Shown in pieces: positions 1 to 7,451 of a stretch of 23,975 nt of DNA. The notes beneath the pieces are model-generated. The model was not told the origin of the DNA. It worked only from the letters and a program-made list of their open reading frames with translations, and did no database searches. The DNA is from Flavobacterium sp. (GTDB lineage: Bacteria > Bacteroidota > Bacteroidia > Flavobacteriales > Flavobacteriaceae). The position numbers were made by a program, and so were the translations under genes. Position 1 is the first letter of the stretch, and every line of letters begins with the position of its first letter. The stretch covers positions 1 through 23,975 of the forward strand of contig JASLID010000041.1 of assembly GCA_030153045.1 (NCBI GenBank), read 5' to 3'.

Positions 1-1
1 T

Positions 2-706
2 TCGGATTCATACACCATTATTCCTCAGTTTAAAGGCAATTATCCAATACAACCATTAACATTTTCATATTTCGATTTAGGTAGCAAAACGTATAAAACG
101 ATTTCTTCGGATGAAATCAATATCGAAGTGCTTGATGGTCCAGTTGCTGCTAATAATGACGGTGTGGCTGCTAATAATTCAAATAAAACCAAAGTCGCTT
201 CCAATGCTATTTTCGGGTTTATTAAGCTAAAAACGACTTTGGCTGATATTAAAACGACCGACTTTTTAGGCTCAGGGTTATTCTACGGGTTGTTGTTTTT
301 GCCCTTTTTATTGATTCCAATAATCATGGTCATTCGCAAGAAAAAAGAAGCTATCGATAGCGACATTGTTGGAAACAGAATTAAATTATCCAATAAATTA
401 GCGAAAAAATATTTATCGGAAGCTAATAAACAAATCGATAACAAAGAGCCGTTTTATATTGCATTGGAAAAAGCAATGCATAATTTCTTGAAAGCCAAAT
501 TGCATATTGAAACTTCGGAAATGAGTAAAGACAAGATCTCAGAAATTCTATTGTCTCGAAATGCCAATCCAGAATCAGTAAACAGTTTTATTGCTTTGAC
601 AGAAAACTGCGAATTGGCCAGATATGCGCCATCCACGAGTGTTTCCATTCAGCAAGATTACGACAAAGCTGTTGCGATAATTTCGGAATTAGAAAAACAG
701 ATTTAA
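2..706 (+). CDS. batD: BatD, C-terminal part (aerotolerance operon protein), partial
   Basis: The reading frame is open from the first bases of the window, so the start lies upstream; the GTG at 128 is internal and not a real start. The visible part begins with the end of a beta-rich extracytoplasmic domain (YPIQPLTFSYFD, then a Lys/Tyr-rich strand). A linker follows, then one strongly hydrophobic segment (GLFYGLLFLPFLLIPIIMVI, about nt 272-331) capped by RKKK, and a soluble helical C-terminal tail. This is the usual end of BatD proteins, which are membrane-anchored and linked to oxidative-stress tolerance in Bacteroidota. The next gene encodes a BatE-like TPR protein, the normal neighbour. 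The family assignment is firm. The biochemical role of BatD is not well established, and nothing here shows it. Confidence 0.88.
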   Translation, partial: SDSYTIIPQFKGNYPIQPLTFSYFDLGSKTYKTISSDEINIEVLDGPVAANNDGVAANNSNKTKVASNAIFGFIKLKTTLADIKTTDFLGSGLFYGLLFLPFLLIPIIMVIRKKKEAIDSDIVGNRIKLSNKLAKKYLSEANKQIDNKEPFYIALEKAMHNFLKAKLHIETSEMSKDKISEILLSRNANPESVNSFIALTENCELARYAPSTSVSIQQDYDKAVAIISELEKQI

Positions 707-712
707 TTTATA

Positions 713-772
713 GCCACAAAGTTACTAAGCCACAAAGAGAATAACCCCTTAGCGTCTTAGAGCCTTAGTGGC
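713..772. repeat. Imperfect palindromic intergenic repeat
   Basis: The left arm starts GCCACAAAGTTACTAAG at 713. The right arm ends GAGCCTTAGTGGC at 772. By hand count the 25-base arms pair at 18 of 25 positions around a 10-base centre. It fills the gap between batD and batE and reaches into the GTG at 768. Arms built from GCCAC-AAG and CTTAGTGGC recur between genes in many Bacteroidota genomes, from memory. No second copy was seen in this window. Confidence 0.6.
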
Positions 773-785
773 AAAAATAAAAAAA

Positions 786-1529
786 ATGAAAAACGTACTA
801 TATCTATTCTTATTATTCACTCAAATTTTTTGGGCACAATCCGCCTTTGAAAAAGGAAATGCTTTGTACCAAAAAGGGAAATACGAAGAAGCTATTTCTT
901 CTTATGAAAGTGTTGTAAAATCAGGACAACAATCGGCAGAGTTGTATTTTAATTTAGGGAATTCTTATTACAAACTAAATAAGGTGGCACCGGCTATTTT
1001 CAATTTTGAAAAAGCGTTGTTATTGAATCCAAATGATACCGAAATTCAAAACAATTTGTCATTTGCTCAGAAAATGACCATTGATGATATTACCGAAGTG
1101 CCTAAAGTAGGCTTTGCCAAAATTATTCAGGATTTCACTTCTAATTTTCATTACGACACTTGGGCTTATATTGCTATCGTTTTAGCGCTATTGTTTTTGT
1201 TGAGTTTTATAGGGTATTACTTTTCAAATACAACGGGTTTAAAGCGTATTTTCTTTTTAGGAATGATATTGTTGCTCTTTCTTGTTTTGATAAGTGTAAT
1301 GGCCGGCTTTTTTGAGCAAAACCGAATTCATAATGAAAAACCAGCTGTCGTTTTTGCTGAAGTGACTTCCGTAAAAAGCGAACCGAATGCTTCTTCACAA
1401 GACGCTTTTGTATTACATGCTGGAACAAAGGTATATGTTTTGGAAAGCTTGAACCACTACAAAAAAATTCAATTGTTAGATTTGAAAGAAGGCTGGATTG
1501 AAAAAAGTGCCATCAAGGAACTTAAATAA
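786..1529 (+). CDS. batE: BatE, TPR-repeat membrane protein
   Basis: This encodes 247 residues from the ATG at 786. A GTG start at 768 would add six residues (MAKIKK) in front of the signal peptide and lies inside the intergenic repeat, so 786 is preferred. Order of parts: signal peptide (MKNVLYLFLLFTQIFWAQS); two TPR units (about 20-83, with GNALYQKGKYEEAI and LGNSYYKLNKVAPAI); two transmembrane helices near 126-146 and 155-176; then an SH3-like domain (about 186-245) with VYVLESLNHYKKIQL and GWIEKSAI. This TPR-TM-TM-SH3 layout is typical of BatE in Flavobacteriaceae. The gene follows batD by 79 bases and is probably in the same operon. It likely acts as a periplasmic scaffold at the inner membrane; that role is inferred from the family. 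Confidence 0.9.
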   Translation: MKNVLYLFLLFTQIFWAQSAFEKGNALYQKGKYEEAISSYESVVKSGQQSAELYFNLGNSYYKLNKVAPAIFNFEKALLLNPNDTEIQNNLSFAQKMTIDDITEVPKVGFAKIIQDFTSNFHYDTWAYIAIVLALLFLLSFIGYYFSNTTGLKRIFFLGMILLLFLVLISVMAGFFEQNRIHNEKPAVVFAEVTSVKSEPNASSQDAFVLHAGTKVYVLESLNHYKKIQLLDLKEGWIEKSAIKELK

Positions 1530-1547
1530 TAAGTTCAATTAAAAATA

Positions 1548-1581
1548 AAAAACCGCGATCATTAATATGATCGCGGTTTTT
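1548..1581. terminator. Bidirectional rho-independent terminator between batE and the S9 peptidase gene
   Basis: A perfect 10-bp stem, CCGCGATCAT (1553-1562) with ATGATCGCGG (1567-1576), has a 4-base loop. A-tracts on the left and T-tracts on the right allow it to stop both convergent genes. Confidence 0.92.
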
Positions 1582-1610
1582 ATATTGTATCAAACGTAAT
1601 TAAAAAATTG

Positions 1611-3620
1611 TTATTGTTTAGCTTCGTATTTAACTTTAGCTACATCAACTCGTATTTCTTCTAATCGTTTGGCTACATTTTCAGGCATTTCTTTTTGGTA
1701 TCTTCCACCTAAAACTCCGGCTAAGAATTTTTCGGTTTCTGCATACATGGCCATGTTGTTTACAGGCTTACGGAAGCCGTGTCCTTCGTCATTGGCTAAT
1801 AAGTATCCAACTTGTTTCCCTTTGTCTCTCAAAGCCACTACAATTTGATCTGCTTCTGCCTGTTTTACTCTTGGGTCATTAGCTCCTTGAATAATTAATA
1901 ATGGTTTCACAATATTATTTGCACTAAATAATGGGCTGGCTTCCTGAATTCTTTTTTTACCGTCTTCTGTACTTGGATCTCCAGTCATTTTGTATAAAGA
2001 TGCTCTGAATGCTTCCCAATACGCTGGTACACTTTCCAAGAGAGTAAAAATATTCGATGGTCCTACGATATCCACTCCACAAGCATAAACATCAGGTGTA
2101 AAGGCAAGACCAGCAAGAGTGGCATAGCCACCATAACTACCACCCATAATAGCTACTTTGTTTTTATCAGCTATTCCTTTTTTGATAAGGTGTTTTACTC
2201 CCCAAGTAATATCATCTTGCATTAATTTACCCCATTGTAAATCTCCAGCATTTAAGAATTTCTTTCCATAACCACCACTAGCTCTAAAGTTAGGTTGCAT
2301 TACAGCATAACCTCTATTCGCTAAAAATTGTGCTATAGAGTTGTATCCCCAATTGTCTCTAGGTCCTTTAGGTCCGCCGTGGACCAGTATAATTACAGGA
2401 AGATTTTTTCCTTTACTACCTACAGGAACTGTTAAGTATGCAGGGATTTCTAAACCATCACTACTTTTATAAGTAATAGGAGTCATTGGTGCCAAATACT
2501 GTTCTACTTCTTTTAATTTTGGTCTTGGGGTGTATTGAAATACTAATTCTTTAGTTTCGGTATTAAAATAATACACATCTGATGCATATTTATCACCATA
2601 GGTTGTAATTAGCATTTTCTTTTCGTCTTTAGATACACTTGAAAAACCAATTTCTCTATTTGGAAATTTAGCAGTTAAGAAGTTATAATTCCCTTCCCAA
2701 GTTTTGTTTTTCCAATATCTTCTGATTTTATTTTCAGTATAAGAAGTCGAAATCACTTCTTTAGTTAAATCACTTACTGATAAACCACCGAAATCAACTT
2801 TGTTTAATGGATCACTTTCAACCAAAGTCATTTTTTTAGTAGCAAGATCTAATAGATAAAGTGTTGATAGGTTTAAATCGCCTTTGTTTGTCACTAGATA
2901 GGCTTGTTTGTTGTCTTTACTCCAAGAAGTAATATGAGCTGACTCATTTACTGAAAAATCATATATTGGCTCTAACTTATTTCCCGGGTCAATTCGATAC
3001 ATGATGCTGTTTCCTTTCTCGTCAGTTTTGCTTAAAACCCTTAGTTTTTCATCCCAATCAAAATCATAACCAGTAATTCTTTCCGTGTTTTCGTAAATTT
3101 TTTTCAACTCCCCAGTTGATATTTTTAACGAATATAAGTCGTGCCAAGCTTTGTCTCTGTCGTTTAGGCTAACATAAAGTAAATCAGAATCCTTTTTACT
3201 AACTAAGTCTATTCTTGCAGTTATATCTTTTAATGGCGTAATGTTTCTAGATTCAGGAACTCCTGTAGCAACAACATCTGTTGGGTTTACAACAAAAATA
3301 TTCATGTTTTCTTCTCCACTTTTGTCTTTTATATACAAGATATATTTTCCGTCTTCTGACCAAAAATAACCATTCATAGGTCTTTTACTGTCAGTTAATG
3401 GTCTTGCCTTTTCAAAAGGCTCATTGAATTTTTTTACCCAAATGTTCATGATACCTTCGTATTCTTTCAGGAATGAAATCCATTGTCCATCAGGGCTTAG
3501 CTGTCCTGCCGTAATTTCTGGATTACCAAAAAATAGTTCACGATCTAAAATCGGATTGGTTTGCGCATTCGAATTCCAAATGGTGGAAAACAGCAATGCT
3601 AAAAAAAGTAGTTTTTTCAT
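1611..3620 (-). CDS. Secreted S9 family prolyl oligopeptidase / acyl-peptidase
   Basis: This encodes 669 residues. The N-terminus is a signal peptide (MKKLLFLALLFSTIWNSNAQ), so the enzyme is exported, probably to the periplasm. A long beta-propeller-like region follows (about 25-390, with repeated WSxDGKYILY-type blades). The C-terminal alpha/beta hydrolase domain begins near 400 with the oxyanion motif HGGP. The catalytic triad can be placed: Ser495 in GGSYGGY, Asp582 in GANDPRV, and His614 in NDEGHGF. All are intact, so an active serine peptidase is expected that releases dipeptides or acylated residues from oligopeptides. The exact specificity (DPP versus acylaminoacyl) cannot be read from sequence. 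The gene stands alone between two terminators. No clear TAnnTTTG box was seen upstream. Confidence 0.93.
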   Translation of the reverse strand: MKKLLFLALLFSTIWNSNAQTNPILDRELFFGNPEITAGQLSPDGQWISFLKEYEGIMNIWVKKFNEPFEKARPLTDSKRPMNGYFWSEDGKYILYIKDKSGEENMNIFVVNPTDVVATGVPESRNITPLKDITARIDLVSKKDSDLLYVSLNDRDKAWHDLYSLKISTGELKKIYENTERITGYDFDWDEKLRVLSKTDEKGNSIMYRIDPGNKLEPIYDFSVNESAHITSWSKDNKQAYLVTNKGDLNLSTLYLLDLATKKMTLVESDPLNKVDFGGLSVSDLTKEVISTSYTENKIRRYWKNKTWEGNYNFLTAKFPNREIGFSSVSKDEKKMLITTYGDKYASDVYYFNTETKELVFQYTPRPKLKEVEQYLAPMTPITYKSSDGLEIPAYLTVPVGSKGKNLPVIILVHGGPKGPRDNWGYNSIAQFLANRGYAVMQPNFRASGGYGKKFLNAGDLQWGKLMQDDITWGVKHLIKKGIADKNKVAIMGGSYGGYATLAGLAFTPDVYACGVDIVGPSNIFTLLESVPAYWEAFRASLYKMTGDPSTEDGKKRIQEASPLFSANNIVKPLLIIQGANDPRVKQAEADQIVVALRDKGKQVGYLLANDEGHGFRKPVNNMAMYAETEKFLAGVLGGRYQKEMPENVAKRLEEIRVDVAKVKYEAKQ

Positions 3621-3659
3621 TTAATTGTTTGTTTAGAATATAATGTTAGACCTATTTGT

Positions 3660-3704
3660 AAAAAAAATGTTACACGATTTAGAGATTAAATCATGTAACA
3701 TTTT
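3660..3704 (-). terminator. Terminator of the CvpA-type gene
   Basis: The arms AATGTTACACGATTTA (3666-3681) and its near-complement (3687-3702) form a 16-bp stem with one mismatch and a 5-base loop. On the minus strand it is followed by eight U residues (complement of 3660-3667). It lies just after the CvpA-type stop. Confidence 0.85.
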
Positions 3705-3743
3705 AGTATAATTAAAGTTTAAAAGTGAAAATCAGAATGTTAT

Positions 3744-4295
3744 CTATCCAATATTTTCAGATGACTCTTCTTCTTTTTTCTCAAAATTATCGGCTTTTGA
3801 TTTTAAGTCTCTAAACCAATCAACAAAGACAGGAAGCATCGCTTCAGAAGTTTTTACACACGGATTAATAAGTATCGAATTTTCCTGTGTTTCTTTAGAA
3901 ATAAATATGCCGTTGATGTTTACTTTCAGAAAAAGGCTTAATAGAATTCCAGCAATTAAAATGGTTTTTATTGTTGCAAATACTCCTCCAGCAACAGTAT
4001 TAGCCCATCCTAAAAAAGCAAAATCGGCCACACCAGTAAAAAATTTAGCCAATAAATGTACTACAACAACGACTATGAGTAAAGTTATAATAAAAGCAGA
4101 AACTTGAATGGTTTTTGGCGACCAAGATACAGTTTTAGCTAAAAAGTCACTAACGACATAGGAGAATTTTATAGCAATATAAATACCTAAAATAAATGAA
4201 ATTAAAGAAGCCAATTCGACAAAAAGACCATTTTTAAACCCTTTGTAAAACCCAAAGACTAATACGGCAGCTAAAACAATATCTATAAATCCCAT
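3744..4295 (-). CDS. CvpA family inner-membrane protein
   Basis: This encodes 183 residues from the ATG at 4295. The frame stays open to 4346, but that extension would put 17 polar residues before the first membrane helix and would run over the -7 box at 4310-4317, so 4295 is chosen. It begins MGFIDIVLAAVLVFGFYKGF, the signature start of the colicin V production (CvpA) family. There are four hydrophobic segments, near 3-20, 27-47, 62-85 and 101-124. A charged tail rich in Glu and Lys ends the protein. CvpA proteins are linked to colicin V export, envelope stress and biofilm phenotypes; their mechanism is not known. The gene is monocistronic, with its own promoter and terminator, and is divergent from the small gene at 4425. 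Confidence 0.88.
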   Translation of the reverse strand: MGFIDIVLAAVLVFGFYKGFKNGLFVELASLISFILGIYIAIKFSYVVSDFLAKTVSWSPKTIQVSAFIITLLIVVVVVHLLAKFFTGVADFAFLGWANTVAGGVFATIKTILIAGILLSLFLKVNINGIFISKETQENSILINPCVKTSEAMLPVFVDWFRDLKSKADNFEKKEEESSENIG

Positions 4296-4309
4296 AATTT
4301 TAATTTTAT

Positions 4310-4317
4310 CAAATATA
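4310..4317 (-). promoter_or_regulatory. Promoter of the CvpA-type gene
   Basis: On the minus strand the sequence reads TATATTTG, a match to the Bacteroidota -7 consensus TAnnTTTG, about 15 bases before the ATG at 4295. A TTG lies 21 bases further upstream. Confidence 0.6.
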
Positions 4318-4346
4318 TCAAAATAATTTATTACCGCACAACTCAC

Positions 4347-4354
4347 TATCTTTG
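4347..4354 (+). promoter_or_regulatory. Promoter of the small gene at 4425
   Basis: TATCTTTG matches the TAnnTTTG -7 box. It is 70 bases before the ATG, so the heptamer repeat at 4382-4423 would lie in the 5' leader. It is back to back with the minus-strand box at 4310-4317. Confidence 0.5.
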
Positions 4355-4381
4355 CAACTAAAATCTGATTTCATTTTAGAA

Positions 4382-4423
4382 TAAATCTAAAATCTAAAAT
4401 CTAAAATCTAAAATCTAAAATTT
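4382..4423 (+). repeat. Heptamer tandem repeat (AAAATCT) abutting a start codon
   Basis: There are six 7-base units: one TAAATCT, four AAAATCT and one AAAATTT, ending one base before the ATG at 4425. The run occupies the place of the translation-initiation region, so a change in copy number would change the leader length. Confidence 0.85.
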
Positions 4424-4424
4424 A

Positions 4425-4781
4425 ATGTCAAGAGACACACAACTTAAAGAACGCTGGGAACAGCTTGTCAATATACTTTCAGATCAATTTTCACAAGGGG
4501 AAGACTTAGATTTAGACGCCATAATTTATTTAATTGGCGTACAAGAATTAGGGAAATTTCATCAAACATACAAAAAAGACGAAAAATTGAACTTGATGCA
4601 TATTGCCATTTGTAGATTACTTGAGCCTTATGGTTATTACGAATTCGAATTTTTCGATAATGACGGTTGGCCACATTACAAAGTAAAAGAAGAATTACCG
4701 CCACTAAAAGCCGGAGAGCAATCGGTGTTAATGAAAGAAGCTATTGTAAATTATTTTTTAGAGAAAAAACTCATTGATTAA
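4425..4781 (+). CDS. Conserved small protein of unknown function
   Basis: This encodes 118 residues, soluble and acidic, with no signal peptide or membrane segment. Visible features are an amphipathic N-terminal helix (LKERWEQLVNILSDQF), a block LDLDAIIYLIGVQELGKF, a central CRLLEPYGYYEFEFFDNDGWPHY, and a C-terminal helix (MKEAIVNYFLEKKLI). Its clean frame and aromatic-rich centre argue that it is a real gene. Similar short proteins occur beside pheS in related genomes as far as I recall, but I cannot name a family or function. It has its own -7 box and a heptamer repeat directly before its start; pheS follows 63 bases after its stop behind a separate -7 box. Confidence 0.8.
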   Translation: MSRDTQLKERWEQLVNILSDQFSQGEDLDLDAIIYLIGVQELGKFHQTYKKDEKLNLMHIAICRLLEPYGYYEFEFFDNDGWPHYKVKEELPPLKAGEQSVLMKEAIVNYFLEKKLID

Positions 4782-4817
4782 AGCCTTTTTAAACAATAAC
4801 TATAAACTAAAAAATTG

Positions 4818-4825
4818 TAAATTTG
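4818..4825 (+). promoter_or_regulatory. Promoter of pheS
   Basis: TAAATTTG matches the TAnnTTTG -7 box, 19 bases before the pheS ATG, giving a short leader. Confidence 0.65.
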
Positions 4826-4844
4826 CACCTTTATAGAAAGAACG

Positions 4845-5864
4845 ATGACTGACAAGATTAAAGAATATATTGAAGAAGCCAAAGCCTTTTCAACGCAAAA
4901 CAAAGAAAAATTAGAAGAATTCAGAATCAAATTCCTTGGAAGCAAAGGTTTGGTGAAGGATATTTTTGCCGAATTTAAAAACGTACCCAACGATCAGAAA
5001 AAAGAATTTGGTCAAGTCATCAATTTGCTTAAAACCATTGCCGAAGACAAAGTAAAAGCGATTCAGGACGAACTAGAAAGCAAAGAAGAGATTAAAGGAC
5101 TTTATGGGGATTTAACTCGTCCGGCAGAACCATTCAAAATTGGTTCACGCCATCCTATTTCATTGGTCAAAAATCAAGTAATTGATATTTTCTCAAATAT
5201 TGGCTTCAATGTGTCTGAAGGTCCTGAAATTGAGGACGATTGGCATAACTTTACTGCATTAAACTTACCTGAATACCATCCAGCAAGAGACATGCAGGAT
5301 ACCTTTTTTATTCAAACCAATCCTGATATCTTGTTGCGTACTCACACGTCATCGGTACAAGTGCGTTACATGGAAAATAACAAACCGCCAATTCGTACCA
5401 TTTCTCCGGGAAGAGTATTCCGTAATGAAGCTGTTTCATCACGTTCACACTGTATATTCCACCAAGTAGAAGGATTGTACATTGATAAAGATGTTTCGTT
5501 TGCCGATTTGAAGCAAACGCTATTATATTTCACCAAAGAAATGTTCGGAAAGTCAAAAATCCGTCTTCGCCCATCGTATTTCCCGTTTACCGAGCCAAGT
5601 GCTGAGGTAGATATTTACTGGGGTCTGAAAACCGAAACCGATTACCGAATTACAAAAGGAACCGGTTGGTTGGAAATTATGGGTTGCGGAATGGTCGATC
5701 CTAATGTTTTAAAGAACTGCGATATCAATCCAGATGAATACAACGGATTCGCTTTTGGAATGGGTATCGAACGCATGGCCATGTTGTTGTATCAAATCAG
5801 TGACATCCGTATGTTTTACGAAAACGACGTTCGTTTCTTAGAGCAATTTAAGTCATCGATATAA
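4845..5864 (+). CDS. pheS: Phenylalanine-tRNA ligase alpha subunit
   Basis: At 339 residues this is the usual length. It charges tRNA-Phe with phenylalanine as the alpha part of an alpha2beta2 enzyme. An N-terminal coiled-coil arm (about 1-85) is followed by the class II catalytic core. Motif 1 starts near 126 (GPEIEDDWHNF). Motif 2 lies near 192 with FRNEAVSSRSHCIFHQVEG, including the conserved Arg and His-Gln. Motif 3 lies near 302-312 with GFAFGMGIERM, which holds the ATP-binding Arg. All the motifs look intact. The beta subunit gene pheT is not in the window, so the two subunits are encoded apart, as is common in Bacteroidota. A small conserved gene follows 34 bases downstream and ends at a terminator, so the two probably share a transcript. 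Confidence 0.98.
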   Translation: MTDKIKEYIEEAKAFSTQNKEKLEEFRIKFLGSKGLVKDIFAEFKNVPNDQKKEFGQVINLLKTIAEDKVKAIQDELESKEEIKGLYGDLTRPAEPFKIGSRHPISLVKNQVIDIFSNIGFNVSEGPEIEDDWHNFTALNLPEYHPARDMQDTFFIQTNPDILLRTHTSSVQVRYMENNKPPIRTISPGRVFRNEAVSSRSHCIFHQVEGLYIDKDVSFADLKQTLLYFTKEMFGKSKIRLRPSYFPFTEPSAEVDIYWGLKTETDYRITKGTGWLEIMGCGMVDPNVLKNCDINPDEYNGFAFGMGIERMAMLLYQISDIRMFYENDVRFLEQFKSSI

Positions 5865-5898
5865 TTAGCTTTCAATTGTTAATTACTGATTTTTACAA

Positions 5899-6306
5899 AT
5901 GAAATCCGACATCACAATACCCGAAGTAGAAAATGTTTTCCTAGCCGCCGTTCAAGAATGGAACGACGACTTCATGGATAAAGTTTGGTATGTATACCTG
6001 ATAAACGATTCTGATTTCAATTTAGACAGCGTTATGGTGGTTTCTAAAGCTTTTGGGACCATTGATGGCGAAATGAAAAAAACGTCGCTCTTACGCCACG
6101 CATTTGCCCAAATACCATCGGTGAGTGTTGTTAAAGTAGAAATGATTGAAGCAAGTGTCTTGGAACTCAATAATGAGTTTATGGTAACGTACTTCATTGG
6201 AAATACATTATACGATAAGAAATTTACTTTCGTAAAAGGGTCTATTAATGAAAAAGACACTGAAGAAGTGCCGATTTTGTTTGTAGATGGGATTATAGTA
6301 AAATAA
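5899..6306 (+). CDS. Conserved small protein downstream of pheS
   Basis: This encodes 135 residues, soluble, without signal peptide or membrane helix. It opens MKSDITIPEVENVFLAAVQEW and alternates short beta-strand-like segments (KVWYVYLIND, EFMVTYFIGNTLYDKKFTFVKG) with polar turns, suggesting a small alpha/beta fold. It ends EVPILFVDGIIVK. Its position 34 bases after pheS, before the pheS terminator, indicates co-transcription. Proteins like this are sometimes labelled as a phenylalanyl-tRNA synthetase subunit in databases, probably only because of this linkage; it shows no synthetase motif. The function is unknown. Confidence 0.82.
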   Translation: MKSDITIPEVENVFLAAVQEWNDDFMDKVWYVYLINDSDFNLDSVMVVSKAFGTIDGEMKKTSLLRHAFAQIPSVSVVKVEMIEASVLELNNEFMVTYFIGNTLYDKKFTFVKGSINEKDTEEVPILFVDGIIVK

Positions 6307-6335
6307 AAAAAGGCTTGAATTTCAAGCCTTTTTTT
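6305..6335. terminator. Bidirectional terminator between the pheS transcript and gpsA
   Basis: The stem GGCTTG (6312-6317) with CAAGCC (6323-6328) is flanked by seven A on the left and seven T on the right, and sits between convergent genes. Confidence 0.9.
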
Positions 6336-6338
6336 ATT

Positions 6339-7334
6339 TTAGTCTAACTTCTCAGTTAATTTTTTAAACACGCTTTTAGCATCTTTGCCTTCATATAAAA
6401 CGGCGTAAACAGCATCGATAATTGGTGTTTTAGCGCCATACTCTTTGTTTAGTTTGTAAGCACTTTTAGTAGCATAATACCCTTCAGCTACCATGCTCAT
6501 TTCCATTTGAGCTGACTTTACGGTGTAGCCTTTTCCGATCATGTTTCCAAACATTCTGTTTCTTGAAAAAACCGAATATCCCGTAACCAATAAATCGCCC
6601 AAATAAGCCGAATTATTAATATTACGTTTCATTTTATGCACTTTTCGAATGAATTTCTTCATTTCACGAATGGCATTACTCATTAAAACCGATTGAAAAT
6701 TATCTCCATAACCTATTCCGTGCGCGATTCCGGCAGCAATGGCATAAATATTTTTCAGCATGGCGGCATATTCGGTGCCAATAATATCGTCGGTGATTTT
6801 GGTTTTAATAAAATCGCTCGACAAACATTTGGCCACAATTTTCGCTTTGTCTGAATCGCCACAAGCAATGGTCAAGTAAGACAAACGCTCTAAAGCGACT
6901 TCTTCAGCGTGACACGGTCCCGTGATTACTCCAATATTATCATAAGAAATGTCATATTTATCGTGAAAATGTTCACCCACAATTAGGCTGCTTTCTGGAA
7001 CAATCCCTTTAATGGCTGAAAAGATGACTTTGTCTTGCAGGCTTTCCGTCATTTTTTCTAATTCAGTGCTTAAAAAAGCAGATGGGATGGCGAAAACAAT
7101 ATAATCGGCATAAGCAATCGCTTCATTGATGTTTGATGTTAAACGAAGTTTGTTTAAATCAAATTCTACTGCACTTAAATAATTTGGGTTGTGTTTGTAT
7201 GTTTTGATGTGTTGGATGGCTTCTTCGTTACGCATGTACCAAGCCACTTCAGTAAGGTTGGTGCATAACATTTTGGTGATGGCCGTTGCCCAGCTACCGC
7301 CGCCTATTACAGCAAATTTTGGTTTTGTATTCAT
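6339..7334 (-). CDS. gpsA: Glycerol-3-phosphate dehydrogenase [NAD(P)+]
   Basis: At 331 residues this is full length. It reduces dihydroxyacetone phosphate to sn-glycerol 3-phosphate, the backbone of phospholipids, in the cytoplasm. The Rossmann dinucleotide motif is VIGGGSWATAI (about 9-19). The central part has the family blocks IFSAIKGI and ITGPCHAEEVA. The catalytic lysine lies in YAAMLKNIYAIAAGI, and the substrate-contact block GDLLVTGYSVFSRNR follows. All family landmarks are present. A minus-strand -7 box at 7436-7443 would place the start of transcription about 95 bases upstream, so repeat copy A would be part of the gpsA leader RNA. Confidence 0.97.
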   Translation of the reverse strand: MNTKPKFAVIGGGSWATAITKMLCTNLTEVAWYMRNEEAIQHIKTYKHNPNYLSAVEFDLNKLRLTSNINEAIAYADYIVFAIPSAFLSTELEKMTESLQDKVIFSAIKGIVPESSLIVGEHFHDKYDISYDNIGVITGPCHAEEVALERLSYLTIACGDSDKAKIVAKCLSSDFIKTKITDDIIGTEYAAMLKNIYAIAAGIAHGIGYGDNFQSVLMSNAIREMKKFIRKVHKMKRNINNSAYLGDLLVTGYSVFSRNRMFGNMIGKGYTVKSAQMEMSMVAEGYYATKSAYKLNKEYGAKTPIIDAVYAVLYEGKDAKSVFKKLTEKLD

Positions 7335-7341
7335 AAAGTTC

Positions 7342-7425
7342 TTTTTAGCCCCGATAGAAGCCGATATCCTCGCGGAGTGAAACGGAGCGAGATAAAGGCG
7401 AAAGCGGGATTAGCTCCTAAAAAAT
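7342..7425. repeat. Structured intergenic repeat, copy A
   Basis: It runs from TTTTTAGCCCC on the left to TAGCTCCTAAAAAA on the right. The ends are inverted-repeat-like (TTTTTAG / CTAAAAA). The centre holds a stem CTCGC (7369-7373) with GCGAG (7387-7391). Read on the minus strand it shares TTTAGGAGCT, GCTTTCGCCTTTATCT, GGATATCGGC and GGGCTAAAAA, in that order, with copy B at 20615-20693. It begins eight bases upstream of the gpsA start. No coding capacity was seen. Confidence 0.85.
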
Positions 7426-7435
7426 ATTAGGATTT

Positions 7436-7443
7436 CAAAGGTA
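7436..7443 (-). promoter_or_regulatory. Candidate gpsA promoter
   Basis: The minus strand reads TACCTTTG, matching TAnnTTTG. A TTG lies 16 bases further upstream (complement of 7460-7462). It is about 100 bases before the gpsA start. Confidence 0.45.
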
Positions 7444-7451
7444 ATAAATTT

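Noticed and set aside
128..130. GTG as a start of a complete gene
   Set aside because: The same frame is open to the window start and encodes BatD-like sequence, so the gene is cut by the window edge.
768..785. GTG start for batE
   Set aside because: It would place MAKIKK before the signal peptide and lies inside the palindromic repeat; the ATG at 786 gives a normal signal sequence.
5952..6260. 102-codon minus-strand frame opposite the small gene after pheS
   Set aside because: It is fully antisense to a gene that continues the pheS transcript and shows no motif of its own.
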